A DNA stretch of 62,028 nt from positions 1 to 62,028 of the IMG/VR virus record IMGVR_UViG_3300025652_000067; one strand, 5' to 3'. This document shows positions 39,033 to 48,366 of this stretch, one piece after another. How positions within the stretch are numbered: the stretch's first letter is position 1; each line of letters starts with the position of its first letter. The notes under the pieces were generated by a model, which worked only from the letters and a program-made list of their open reading frames with translations, made no database searches and was not told the origin of the DNA. Made by a program: the position numbers and the translations under genes. This stretch comes from a virus.

Positions 39033-39845
39033 TTAACTTGGTTGTCCTGTTGTTACACCCGTATCTATATCTGTACCCTTACCTTGCAATGCTATAAAAT
39101 CCTCAAGCAATGTGTTATTAGGATCATTTATGGTATTCGTTAAAGCTTCTTGAGACAAAGTTACCCCTTCTGAATCAGTTAGGTTAGTTACATAATCTCT
39201 AAATTCATCTAAGTTTACATCAGTGTCTGCGTCTGCAATTATACCTTTAAGGGCGTTATCTTGCCTTCTATTTTCTCCACCAAATAATTCTGAACCTTCC
39301 ATTATAGATCCAGCTAATGAACCTGCTGAAGAAATAGCAGAACCAACTGCCGCTGCTTTTTGATTTGCTGCGGCCGCCGCTCTTTGTTGAGCCGCTGTGC
39401 CTGCTGCAGTTAACATCTCAAGCTCTGTATCTTGTTGAGTTTGCTTAGCTTTAACTATTTCATCTTCACGAGCCTGTAATTGTTTTTCAATAGCCCCTCT
39501 TTGCGTTTCTTTTTCTTTTAATATTTGCTCTCCGATTGTTGGAGCTGCCCCTAGCACACTTCTTTGACCTGAACCTCTAACTGCATCAAGCAATTGTTTT
39601 CTTTGTCTTAACGCATCTTTTTGTATTTGTTCTGTGGCTATTGCAGGTATACCCTTTTCTAGCATAGGGATTTTACTAATCTTATCTCTAGCTTGAGCAA
39701 CAGCTAAAGCCGCTTCTTTATTTGCTCTTTCTAAAGCCCTGTTAGCTGTAGTAAATTGAGAAATACTACCTGCCAATCCAAATGCAGCGCCTATAACGCC
39801 TAAAGCTGATGAGGCACCTGCTAATCCTGCTGCTAATCCTGCCAT
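39033..39845 (-). CDS. Alanine-rich internal virion protein candidate
   Basis: 270 residues. The N-terminal hydrophobic Ala/Gly helix (MAGLAAGLAGASSALGVIGA) is followed by long helices rich in Ala, Gln and Glu (KEAALAVAQARDKISKIPML, RAAAAANQKAAAVGSAISS) and an acidic tail. This resembles the membrane-active ejection proteins of T7- or P22-like phages. Its own -7 box lies at 39871-39878, suggesting separate control from the structural genes upstream. Confidence 0.65.
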   Translation of the reverse strand: MAGLAAGLAGASSALGVIGAAFGLAGSISQFTTANRALERANKEAALAVAQARDKISKIPMLEKGIPAIATEQIQKDALRQRKQLLDAVRGSGQRSVLGAAPTIGEQILKEKETQRGAIEKQLQAREDEIVKAKQTQQDTELEMLTAAGTAAQQRAAAAANQKAAAVGSAISSAGSLAGSIMEGSELFGGENRRQDNALKGIIADADTDVNLDEFRDYVTNLTDSEGVTLSQEALTNTINDPNNTLLEDFIALQGKGTDIDTGVTTGQPS

Positions 39846-39870
39846 ATTGGTAAATTTAAAATATTAACAA

Positions 39871-39878
39871 CAAAGATA
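39871..39878 (-). promoter_or_regulatory. Bacteroidetes-type -7 box, internal virion protein operon
   Basis: The minus strand reads TATCTTTG, 26 bases before the ATG at 39845, in the 39-base gap between 39845 and 39885. It starts the transcript for the three internal protein genes (39845 down to 30636). No -33 element obvious. Confidence 0.6.
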
Positions 39879-39884
39879 CAAATT

Positions 39885-40631
39885 TTAAGGGTAACTTTTA
39901 AACATGCTGCTTTTGACAGCAAATAGTTCTCTTGCAGCTGTATCTGTATTTGTAAGAGTAAACTCTAAGTAATGACCTCGTACCCCATGTGATTCCGCTA
40001 CACTATCTTTTATGTAGCAAATAAATGCTCCACCTGGAGGAACCGATCCACCTATTGTGGTATCAATTGTTATCGTGTTAGTTGTTGTTGCAACTACTTT
40101 TCCTGCAAACGTAGGTGTGTTTCCGTGATATGCTTTGTCTCCGATAGAAATAATAGACCCTATGTTAAATGTAAATGTAAGAACAACAGCTGCGGGAACA
40201 CTTGAATCGATACTACTCACATCGCCTAATCCATTTGCAGATCTTAAATTAAAATTAACTGTATGAGTAGCTGATCTAATAAACGAAAACCAATCAGTTT
40301 CTTTTTGTACAAAGTAAGAAGCTAATAAATCTCCACCTGGATTATGCATATCAGAACTGTATGTTGCCGCCCACGCGCTATCCGACTCTAATGATATAGT
40401 TTTAAATAATTTGACTTCTAAAGGTTTTGTATTAAAGATACTAGAGATGCTTGAATTATATTGAACCCCATAATAATTATTTCTAAGGGCATTAGTATTG
40501 TGTCTATACAACTTTCCTCCTTTAAATGAATAAAGGTAGTTGTTCATTCCAATTGTTTTTTCAGGAATGAATGAATAAAAGGATGGCCATCCTTTTGAAG
40601 TTTCGCTATATGTTAATGTTACTGCTGCCAT
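39885..40631 (-). CDS. Tail/hub-associated structural protein (248 residues)
   Basis: Begins MAAVTLTYSETSKGWPSFYS, then FIPEKTIGMNNYLYSFKGGK, LYRHNTNALRNNYYGVQYNS and VKLFKTISLESDSAW. The S-E-x-x-KGWxSFxSFIPE...Y-x-FKxGxLYxH...NxFYG pattern is one I know from tail hub proteins of crAss-like and related phages. It follows the 1652-residue hub gene by nine bases. Beta-rich. Probably part of the tail nozzle. Confidence 0.7.
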   Translation of the reverse strand: MAAVTLTYSETSKGWPSFYSFIPEKTIGMNNYLYSFKGGKLYRHNTNALRNNYYGVQYNSSISSIFNTKPLEVKLFKTISLESDSAWAATYSSDMHNPGGDLLASYFVQKETDWFSFIRSATHTVNFNLRSANGLGDVSSIDSSVPAAVVLTFTFNIGSIISIGDKAYHGNTPTFAGKVVATTTNTITIDTTIGGSVPPGGAFICYIKDSVAESHGVRGHYLEFTLTNTDTAARELFAVKSSMFKSYP

Positions 40632-40640
40632 ATCTTTATT

Positions 40641-43600
40641 TTATAATGGATTACCACAAACCCCTGTTCCTCCATAATATAATGTTATTATTTCTCCACT
40701 GGCATTTACCTGAGCAATTCTATATGTAGTACCTGTTGCTGTGTCTTCACCACTCACAGCACTATACGCTATAAACCCTGGTAATCCCGCAGGCAGAACA
40801 GTTAATACGTCTCCCGCTGTTACACTAGCAAATGCATTGTTACTTACAGTTTGTGCTTGTACCGTCATAACGTAATTATTAGTACATAAATCAGTGGTGC
40901 TTGATCTCACCGCAGAAATATAAATATAATTACAAGTTGAGCAAGTAGCCGCAGTTCCAAGAACTCCACTTGATAACTCTCTAACAGTTGATCCGCTTTT
41001 GTAGAAACCATCGGTGGCTAAAGCTGTTAACCCTGAGTCAGTGTATATTGAAGTTGCAGTTGTAAAACTTGCGCTGTTTAAATAGTATGTTCCGCTAGCA
41101 CCTGTACAACAAGCAATCAATGATGTTGCGCCAAACGTTAAAGTAGTTGAAGCTACTCCTGCGTAATTGTATATTAAGTATAAATACGTTTGATTACTTG
41201 GGTTGCTGTATGTAAAACTAGCCTCATAGTATCCTGTTGAGGGATTGGTTACAGTGTCAATGTCATTGCCAGCGGCTGTGGCTGCGGCCACTAATGCATT
41301 GATGTCTGTTTGAGAAGACGTGTATAATGTATTGGATACTAAGAATGAAAAATAATCTGCTGCTGCTGGAATAGAACCAGAGTATCCTGCAGAGGGTGTG
41401 AAGTTTAAAGTATCAAAATCTATTTTGTTTGAAGCCATGCGCACGGCTGCTCCACTAGGAGGGAATATACCTTCAGATTCTAATCCCGTAATACTTGTAT
41501 ACCTTGCTAGTCTGTTTGTGCTAAAAGGTGAAAAGCTAAATGAGGTTTGAGTGCTTTCTACTGGACTTACAGTTGTTCCATCACTCCAATAAAATTCATC
41601 GTGTATAAACAACCCATCATCTGATACTGATCCTAGTGCTACATTCACGATAGTTAATTCACTAACAGTTGGACAAGCCACTTGTATTCTTGCTGTGTAG
41701 GATCCTGTTGGGGTTATTGTAATTTTTAAATTAGTTGGTGTAGACGTGGTCTTGTTAAAATTAAAACTACCTACACCTGTTGCTCCTGGAATACTTCCTG
41801 TAACTGAACTCCACTCATATGCAATTGTTACAGTTCCTGTGATTTTATAATCAACCACAACATTACCTTGCGCTTCCCCTAAATCAACATTGTATATAAT
41901 AGGGTCGCTATATTCAGCAGGCCCAAAAACAGCACCACAACTAACAGGTATTTCTGTAGTTGCTTGATAAGCATTAGGTAATCCAACTGTATTAGAACTT
42001 AATACATACTCATTCATGTAAGGATCAAACCCTCCAATTTTTTGTGTATCAGGATAGGCAATAAAGTTATCTCTAAAGTAACTTCTCATTCCAAGTTCTG
42101 ATATTAAAGTTAATCTATCACTTACACCACCTGTTCCTTTAAGCTGTATAACTGCTCCACGCTTGGTATCTGTAAAATATCTACTATCTCCATATGCAGC
42201 AAAACTCTCTGGGTTATTACTAATTCCGTATTCTTCTATTCTAGCTACTTGAGTTCCTAATACTGCTGTAGATGTAGCTACAATTCCTGATCCTTCAGCT
42301 GCTTGCAGAGCTTGTTTACTAAGTAATACATTTGAGATCTTATCTTCTTGTAATACTAATAGGTTTGTTTCAAATGAATGAAGAACCTCAATATCTCCAA
42401 ATGATTTTTCTAAATCTTTAAAGTTTCCGTCGCTTAAATTAAATTCATTAAACCTATTAATGTTTGTGTTTGCATTATACAATCCACTATATGTTACCCC
42501 TGCATATCTATTTGCCTCCTTGTAATCTTCTTCAGAAACAGAAGTAGTTCTTTGACCAAGATTAAAGCTTGAGCCATCAAGATCGTCTAAATATTTATAG
42601 CTTTCAACTCCATTACCAAATGAAAAACAATCAAAGAATCCTAGGTTTACAATACCTGCTTGTGCACCGGTTTGGTTTTGATCTCCTGTTTTACTTCCAG
42701 ACTGATGAAACCCTCCTGTAATTTCAAACACTTCGTCGTTTTCATAGTATATATCTAAGTCAGCGTTCAAGGGCTGTGTTTCTAATATCAGTGAAGCTGT
42801 ACCTATATTAATTGTTATCTGACCTTCTATTCTGGTTCTTTGACCACTATCTCCTCCGTTTCCACTTACAAGCCCAAGGGTAAGTTTTGTTCCACCCGCC
42901 CCAGGTGTTTGCGGCCCTGTAGCAGGTGTAGCTGCACCAACTGTATAAAATCTATATTTATTTTCTGCAGGACTGCTAGGTTGAAAAACAACATTGTCAA
43001 ATTCACTGGCTAAATTACCAACAGTGTTAGTGTATACATTAGTCGGCTGTGTTCCAGTTCCTGACGCTACACCTTCTGTGAAATCAATACCTTCACCGTT
43101 AACAAATTCAAACATTGAATTGTAGTCTTGAGAGGCAACAACTGTTCTGTTGTAGTCATATGTTTTTTGTTCTGAACTACCCACTAAAAATCCACCGTCA
43201 CTTGCATTTCTATTAAATCTTAATGCAAAGTTTACTAATGATCCTTCAGGTATATCTATGTTTTCAACTTGTGTATTACCAGAGGCATCTATAGTTTCTT
43301 TGAAGCAAGGAACCCCTGCTTTTGCTGCTGGCCCTCCTCTTTTACCACTCCTACCACCTATCTGGCCGCTATCAAAAAATCCATTTACATCATCGGTTAT
43401 TGTAAAGCCTTGAGGTTTAAGGTTCATGTATAATCCCGCAGGTTCTGAAATAAATGGTGCGTTGCTACCAATACCTTGTGATGCTTCGGGTGTCAAAAAG
43501 TTGTTTGCTTTAGATTCTATCGCCAAAACTTTGGTAGTTACTATTGTGTTTAGAGGGCCACTAACATCTGCCTTTACAACTAGTGTATCTCCTTTTTTTG

Positions 43601-45599
43601 TTTTAACTTGATTATCACCCTCAAGCCTAATCCACACTGAATTAGTAGAGTCGTCATCAAATGCAATTACTGAATATATTGTTTCATAAGTATCTTCCGC
43701 TCTTTTTACCACAAATTTATATTTGCTTGCCCAACTTGGCGGATTCATTGTAGTAGGTATTGTAACCTTTAAACTGTTTGCTGTTATCGAACTTGAGGGC
43801 TGCACATAAATTGTATTATTTGGAGAAGTTAAAGCTGTAGTACTTCTTAAATATTCATCCATGTATACTATTCCCACATCATAATTTCTATTACTATGTA
43901 GACTTTTTCTATTTCCTCTTGAAGAGTAATCTGATTGTGCAGCTGTAAATTGATAGTACCCATACATGTCGGTGGTTGCGGCACCAGAGGTAGAATCGTC
44001 AAATTCAGCTGCAACTAATTGTAAACTAACTGATGAGCTACCCGGACTGGTTGTAATTTTTATACCCTCATCTCTATTATCTATTCCAGAATATGAGTGT
44101 AAGAATGTAGATTGATCTGCAATAGCGCAATTTAAAATATCTGTAAAGGTAGTTTCATTACAGGGATTGTTAGTCATAAATGGGCCTGCAACCCCTGAGC
44201 TCACTTGTTGAGCCACAAAAGTTCCATTAAAGAAATCATAAATACTATTGTAGTCTTGATTAAGGGTAATTGTAAAAGCGATTTCAGTTAAAACTTGATT
44301 TGGTGTACCTGGGGGAGCCCCTCCGCCCGGTGCATCAAAATCAGCTGATCTAAAATTAAATTGAAAACCGATTTGTGAATCTTTTTTTAATGAATCTGGA
44401 CTATCAATATCTGTGTAATCAAATGTGGCAACAGAATTAGTTATTGTTTTACTGATGTCTATAGTGTAAGCGCCATTTGATAATACACCTGTAAATTCAT
44501 TTAGATTAATTAATTCCCTGTTTAATGCAACGGTGTAATTCAACTGACTATTTACATTGTATCCATCAACATAATTACCGTACATTAATCTGTTAGCCAT
44601 AATCGTTTGTGACTTAGCTGTTCTAGGGACATTATCAAATAGTCTTGTCAGTTGGTTGTCGCCTAATGCAGTATATATTTGGTTGTGCCTAAAGCTTTGT
44701 GTTCTAGTTATATTATTAGACCATCCTAAAATACCTTTGTTAAATTTTTCAATAACATATACACCTGGTTGGTTTGCATATTTAAATAGCAAATCTATTT
44801 CTTTAACTAATTTACTTCCAGTGTTGAATGAAATCTCTGCGGTATTGTACACATTCTCCATTCCTGAATTAGACAAATCACTGGTATTTAAACTAAAAAA
44901 GTCAGGCACAAAAGCAATGTCGCTAAATTGAGATATTGCGGAGTATTCGTTATCTAAGTATTGATACCTGTAAGCAAAGCTAATTATGTTTTTTTTAAGA
45001 AAATTTTCTTCCTGTCCTGACTGTAAAAGATTTACAGTAGGAGCGCTCATTGGTGGCGCTTTAATAACATTAAGTTCTGCTGCTGTAATTTGATCTACAT
45101 CTAATGCAGTTGGTGGTAAATAAGCTCTTTCTACATTAATGCATCTAGGAGGATTTATATTGTCTGTAAAAAACAATAGGTTGTCAATTTTATTTACTGC
45201 GTTAATTAAATACGAAGGATTAAAATTTAAAACACTTGTAGATATTACGTGGTATATTAAGTTGTTGTTTATTACATTGTAAGAAACAATCATATCAACT
45301 ATACCTGTAGCAGATTGAGCGTTGTTAGAATCATGAACAAACCAATAAATAGTGTTATTCACACCATCTTCCAGAGTCCCAATACATTTTGTAGTGGCTG
45401 GATCTAAAACCACCCCGTCATAAACAAGCTCCGCTAAAAGAGAATTACCCTTTGAATTTTCTACAGAACCTATCTCTGTGTCTTCAGTAGATCCAAGTCT
45501 TACATTTTGAGCATCTACATATTCTCCCGGCGGAAGTAATCTTTCATCGACCGACTTATTCATTCGGCCTTTAATAAAATTAGTTTGTATTACTGTCAT
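40641..45599 (-). CDS. Tail stabilization/muzzle-type protein (1652 residues)
   Basis: The N-terminus NFIKGRMNKSVDERLLPPGE, YVDAQNVRLGSTEDTEIGSV matches the start of tail hub (stabilization or muzzle) proteins of crAss-like and P22-like phages. The long beta-rich body includes LKVTIPTTMNPPSWASKYKF, VVKRAEDTYETIYSV (a fibronectin-like region) and GRSGKRGGPAAKAGVP. The last 400 residues are Thr/Ser/Gly-rich repeat-like strands ending TGVCGNPL, possibly an exposed tip. It likely forms the tail's lower part and joins the ring proteins encoded just upstream, overlapping by four bases. Confidence 0.75.
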   Translation of the reverse strand: MTVIQTNFIKGRMNKSVDERLLPPGEYVDAQNVRLGSTEDTEIGSVENSKGNSLLAELVYDGVVLDPATTKCIGTLEDGVNNTIYWFVHDSNNAQSATGIVDMIVSYNVINNNLIYHVISTSVLNFNPSYLINAVNKIDNLLFFTDNINPPRCINVERAYLPPTALDVDQITAAELNVIKAPPMSAPTVNLLQSGQEENFLKKNIISFAYRYQYLDNEYSAISQFSDIAFVPDFFSLNTSDLSNSGMENVYNTAEISFNTGSKLVKEIDLLFKYANQPGVYVIEKFNKGILGWSNNITRTQSFRHNQIYTALGDNQLTRLFDNVPRTAKSQTIMANRLMYGNYVDGYNVNSQLNYTVALNRELINLNEFTGVLSNGAYTIDISKTITNSVATFDYTDIDSPDSLKKDSQIGFQFNFRSADFDAPGGGAPPGTPNQVLTEIAFTITLNQDYNSIYDFFNGTFVAQQVSSGVAGPFMTNNPCNETTFTDILNCAIADQSTFLHSYSGIDNRDEGIKITTSPGSSSVSLQLVAAEFDDSTSGAATTDMYGYYQFTAAQSDYSSRGNRKSLHSNRNYDVGIVYMDEYLRSTTALTSPNNTIYVQPSSSITANSLKVTIPTTMNPPSWASKYKFVVKRAEDTYETIYSVIAFDDDSTNSVWIRLEGDNQVKTKKGDTLVVKADVSGPLNTIVTTKVLAIESKANNFLTPEASQGIGSNAPFISEPAGLYMNLKPQGFTITDDVNGFFDSGQIGGRSGKRGGPAAKAGVPCFKETIDASGNTQVENIDIPEGSLVNFALRFNRNASDGGFLVGSSEQKTYDYNRTVVASQDYNSMFEFVNGEGIDFTEGVASGTGTQPTNVYTNTVGNLASEFDNVVFQPSSPAENKYRFYTVGAATPATGPQTPGAGGTKLTLGLVSGNGGDSGQRTRIEGQITINIGTASLILETQPLNADLDIYYENDEVFEITGGFHQSGSKTGDQNQTGAQAGIVNLGFFDCFSFGNGVESYKYLDDLDGSSFNLGQRTTSVSEEDYKEANRYAGVTYSGLYNANTNINRFNEFNLSDGNFKDLEKSFGDIEVLHSFETNLLVLQEDKISNVLLSKQALQAAEGSGIVATSTAVLGTQVARIEEYGISNNPESFAAYGDSRYFTDTKRGAVIQLKGTGGVSDRLTLISELGMRSYFRDNFIAYPDTQKIGGFDPYMNEYVLSSNTVGLPNAYQATTEIPVSCGAVFGPAEYSDPIIYNVDLGEAQGNVVVDYKITGTVTIAYEWSSVTGSIPGATGVGSFNFNKTTSTPTNLKITITPTGSYTARIQVACPTVSELTIVNVALGSVSDDGLFIHDEFYWSDGTTVSPVESTQTSFSFSPFSTNRLARYTSITGLESEGIFPPSGAAVRMASNKIDFDTLNFTPSAGYSGSIPAAADYFSFLVSNTLYTSSQTDINALVAAATAAGNDIDTVTNPSTGYYEASFTYSNPSNQTYLYLIYNYAGVASTTLTFGATSLIACCTGASGTYYLNSASFTTATSIYTDSGLTALATDGFYKSGSTVRELSSGVLGTAATCSTCNYIYISAVRSSTTDLCTNNYVMTVQAQTVSNNAFASVTAGDVLTVLPAGLPGFIAYSAVSGEDTATGTTYRIAQVNASGEIITLYYGGTGVCGNPL

Positions 45600-46516
45600 T
45601 TAATCCACTTTGATTGACCTCTAAGATTCATTAAAAGCCTACCTGGATGTATGTCGCTTAGGCGAATTTTTGCATTTCTTAGAAGAGCTGATTTATCTTT
45701 TCTCACTCTATTAACTATATATTCTTGTACTCCTAGCTTTGAATTTAATATAGCGTATTTAATATATGCATATATATAATCTTCAAATAATTTGTTAACG
45801 CTCACGGCACTATCGTCTCCGTTTTCCATTCCATCAGATACATACTCTAGTACACATAATTGATTAGCCATACCTGAACTAAAGTTAATTACACCTGCTT
45901 TTTTATCTATTCTATATGTTGGATTTATGTTTGCTGTTTCAGTATTCAATCCAAATCTAGCTCCAATTCTGTAGTTAAAATACCAACATCCATCTACACA
46001 GAACCCTTCTCTTCCATTGTAAGGGCCATGACCTAAGTAGATTGATTTTTTTGTACCAGCAATTCTTTCTCTATCTACTGTAGAAAACTCAGCTTGCAAG
46101 ATATTTCCATTTACATCAAATAAAATATCGCAATTGTTATCCTGCAGATAACTTGTGGCTGAATTAATTTGTATGTTCTCACTCAATGGGTAAAGCATTC
46201 CATCTTTAAACATTGATATTCTTACGTAGTTTACAAAATCTGGCGGTAAAACAAAACGTAATTGATCGCTAACGTCTAGCTCTAAAACCTTTACTTCTTT
46301 AAATGCATCGTAATTCAATTCTTGAATCGCTCGTTTTGCAAAAAACAAAACCTGATACCTCGTGACATTATTAATAAGCTGAAGATTGTCATTGTATATA
46401 AGCATAAAGTTATTTACAACATCTTCCAATGAAACATATTGATAGCTTCCCCAGTTTTGATTAGTGGGAGCGGTTCCTGAATTTTCATAATATTGATAAC
46501 CTGTTAAGTATGCCAT
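45596..46516 (-). CDS. Ring/tail adaptor protein (306 residues)
   Basis: MAYLTGYQYYENSGTAPTNQ, YVSLEDVVNNFMLIYNDNLQ, LPPDFVNYVRISMFKDGMLY and FEDYIYAYIKYAILNSKLGV. The ordering (helical head, beta middle, helical tail with ALLRNAKIRLSDIHPGRLLM) and position before the hub gene fit tail ring/adaptor proteins of short-tailed phages. Role by context and by resemblance to crAss-like ring proteins. Confidence 0.65.
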   Translation of the reverse strand: MAYLTGYQYYENSGTAPTNQNWGSYQYVSLEDVVNNFMLIYNDNLQLINNVTRYQVLFFAKRAIQELNYDAFKEVKVLELDVSDQLRFVLPPDFVNYVRISMFKDGMLYPLSENIQINSATSYLQDNNCDILFDVNGNILQAEFSTVDRERIAGTKKSIYLGHGPYNGREGFCVDGCWYFNYRIGARFGLNTETANINPTYRIDKKAGVINFSSGMANQLCVLEYVSDGMENGDDSAVSVNKLFEDYIYAYIKYAILNSKLGVQEYIVNRVRKDKSALLRNAKIRLSDIHPGRLLMNLRGQSKWIK

Positions 46517-46520
46517 AATC

Positions 46521-47474
46521 TTATTGTGTGGTTTCTGTTAATCTATCTTCTGACTCTAATGATTGCCCAAACTTAGCAACATCTGCCTCTCTTATTGATA
46601 CGCCTGCGTATTGTAATATTTTATTTACTAAACCATTCATGTCAGAAGTGGGTAACTCAAAATCCTGGTAGTCTGCTGCAGACGCATTAAACACCGGTTC
46701 GCCTCCCGATAAAGTAGTAAACGTCCATTTAGGCGCTAGAGGATACCTGACATATTGCGCATGTATATCCGCTGCTCCAGTGATAGTCGTAGGGTAAACG
46801 GTAACTGTATTCCCTAATGCCGTTCCAGTTGCACTATCTAATACATATGCTGGGAACATAGTAGTAGGAGCAGCAATATTAGAATTGGTTAGATAAAATA
46901 TTTTATTTTGTGTAACTCTTTCTACTTCTCTTATGTGAGTGTTTGAGTAAATAACATAATTTTTTCCTGCAACGCTAAAAATATTTTCACTTATAACAAG
47001 TTCTTTATTACTACCAACTGCCGTCACAAAAGCCTGGGTGCTATCTGTTGTGTTAACGACTAGGTTTCCAACTTGAACTGTGCTTAAAAAAGTTTGACTA
47101 TTATCTACAAGCACAAATGTAGCACCAGGTGTATCTGAAGTTCCTGAAGTCAATACGTTTGAATAGTAAAATATTTTATCTACTAAATAGTAATCACTCG
47201 GTAATGTGTAGGTGTTGGCGTTAGCTTGAGTTAAAAATGTGTTGACAGAAAAACTATCTATAACTTCAATAATACCTTTAGTGATATTTGCATATCCCGT
47301 TCCGGATTTACGCATCACCTCAGCATTTAGTTGATTGTTATATAAATAGAAATAATCCTCGAATATATCAAGTTGAGCTTGCTCTGCAAATAAATTAAAA
47401 TCACTGGGAGAAATATATCCGTAGTTGTTTTTATTTATTACAGCCATGACTGCATTTCGTACTTCGTTTATCAT
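46521..47474 (-). CDS. Ring/tail adaptor protein (317 residues)
   Basis: MINEVRNAVMAVINKNNYGY, ISPSDFNLFAEQAQLDIFED, YLYNNQLN and YTLPSDYYLVDKIFYYS. The opening helix with SPxDFNxFAxQAQxDIFxxY is typical for head-tail ring proteins in this phage type. Ends with KFGQSLESEDRLTETTQ. The gene follows its own -7 box at 47492-47499, and a four-base gap separates it from the second ring gene. Confidence 0.7.
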   Translation of the reverse strand: MINEVRNAVMAVINKNNYGYISPSDFNLFAEQAQLDIFEDYFYLYNNQLNAEVMRKSGTGYANITKGIIEVIDSFSVNTFLTQANANTYTLPSDYYLVDKIFYYSNVLTSGTSDTPGATFVLVDNSQTFLSTVQVGNLVVNTTDSTQAFVTAVGSNKELVISENIFSVAGKNYVIYSNTHIREVERVTQNKIFYLTNSNIAAPTTMFPAYVLDSATGTALGNTVTVYPTTITGAADIHAQYVRYPLAPKWTFTTLSGGEPVFNASAADYQDFELPTSDMNGLVNKILQYAGVSIREADVAKFGQSLESEDRLTETTQ

Positions 47475-47491
47475 CGTATCACGTGTTTATA

Positions 47492-47499
47492 CAAAGATA
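47492..47499 (-). promoter_or_regulatory. Bacteroidetes-type -7 box, ring/hub operon
   Basis: The minus strand reads TATCTTTG, 18 bases before the ATG at 47474, in the 67-base gap after 47542-48294. The -33 element is not clear. It would drive the ring and hub genes 47474 down to 39885. Confidence 0.6.
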
Positions 47500-47541
47500 C
47501 ATAAAAAAAAGACGATTTGATTTATTCGAGGATATACTCCT

Positions 47542-48294
47542 TTATTTGTCTAACATTTTCTTTAACAACTTGTAAGATTCTACTCCTTCGTCTGTTTGAA
47601 AATATGACGCTACAATATAAGATGGCTCTTCCCCATGAGGAACAGTAAGCATTTTAGTTTTATTTTTCTTTAAATTAAAATACACATCTCTATTTTTATT
47701 TCTCATTTGAAGCAAAGTGGCGCTAAAAAATCTAACCACTTCATCCTGTAGTTCAACCATAGGATCATTTATAAGATCTAAAAATTCTTGAGGATCCCTT
47801 CTGGCAAATATCATAATATCTCTTTTAAGCTCCGCTGTCGTCATTTTATCAGCTCTTACCCCTAGTATAACCCTAGAGATACTTTCAAGCTTAGAGAGGC
47901 TTAAATCGCGTGCAGCGACCTGAGCTTCTAATTCAAAGTTCATAGTTTCCATATCAGCATTAGCGTCTTTTTCATTATTCACTTCGTAAAAAATATTACC
48001 ATTACCTGGATGTAGCGAAAGAAACTCTTGAAGTATTTGGTTTTGTCTTGCGACCCTAAGCATTCCTTCTTCAAAAATTATAGGCTCTAATATAGCATTG
48101 CCATCTTGCTCATCTTCAAAAATAGATTTCTGATTTCTAGCATATCGCAAAGCTCTATTGACTCCTGTTTCTTCGTCAAAATATAATAAGGCTTTTCTTT
48201 TAGTGTGTTTGGTTGACAGCATGTAGGAAAGAGGTGCTGCATCTCTTTTAAGTCTGTATACTTTATCTTCGTATACCTTTTTTATTTTTTTCAT
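47542..48294 (-). CDS. Conserved-type virion/head protein (250 residues)
   Basis: MKKIKKVYEDKVYRLKRDAA, PLSYMLSTKHTKRKALLYFD, NRALRYARNQKSIFEDEQDG and LEPIIFEEGMLRVARQNQIL. I recognise the PLSYM...LLYFDE...NRxLRYARNQxSxFEDEQDG signature from many environmental phages. It lies just behind the major capsid gene. Function not established; head completion, portal vicinity or capsid modification are possible. A strong hairpin separates it from the capsid gene. Confidence 0.65.
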   Translation of the reverse strand: MKKIKKVYEDKVYRLKRDAAPLSYMLSTKHTKRKALLYFDEETGVNRALRYARNQKSIFEDEQDGNAILEPIIFEEGMLRVARQNQILQEFLSLHPGNGNIFYEVNNEKDANADMETMNFELEAQVAARDLSLSKLESISRVILGVRADKMTTAELKRDIMIFARRDPQEFLDLINDPMVELQDEVVRFFSATLLQMRNKNRDVYFNLKKNKTKMLTVPHGEEPSYIVASYFQTDEGVESYKLLKKMLDK

Positions 48295-48320
48295 TTGATT
48301 TAATTTAAAATTTATGTAAA

Positions 48321-48352
48321 ATATCTAGGGGGTGAAAATCACCCCCTGATAT
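48321..48352 (-). terminator. Strong hairpin after the major capsid gene
   Basis: AGGGGGTGA (48327-48335), AAA loop, TCACCCCCT (48339-48347) forms a perfect 9-bp stem. It is extended by ATATC/GATAT (48321-48325 and 48348-48352) with one bulged T. On the minus strand the stem is followed by only ATTTTAC, a short T run. It probably limits read-through from the highly expressed capsid gene or protects its mRNA end. Confidence 0.75.
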
Positions 48353-48366
48353 TATTAAACTACTTA

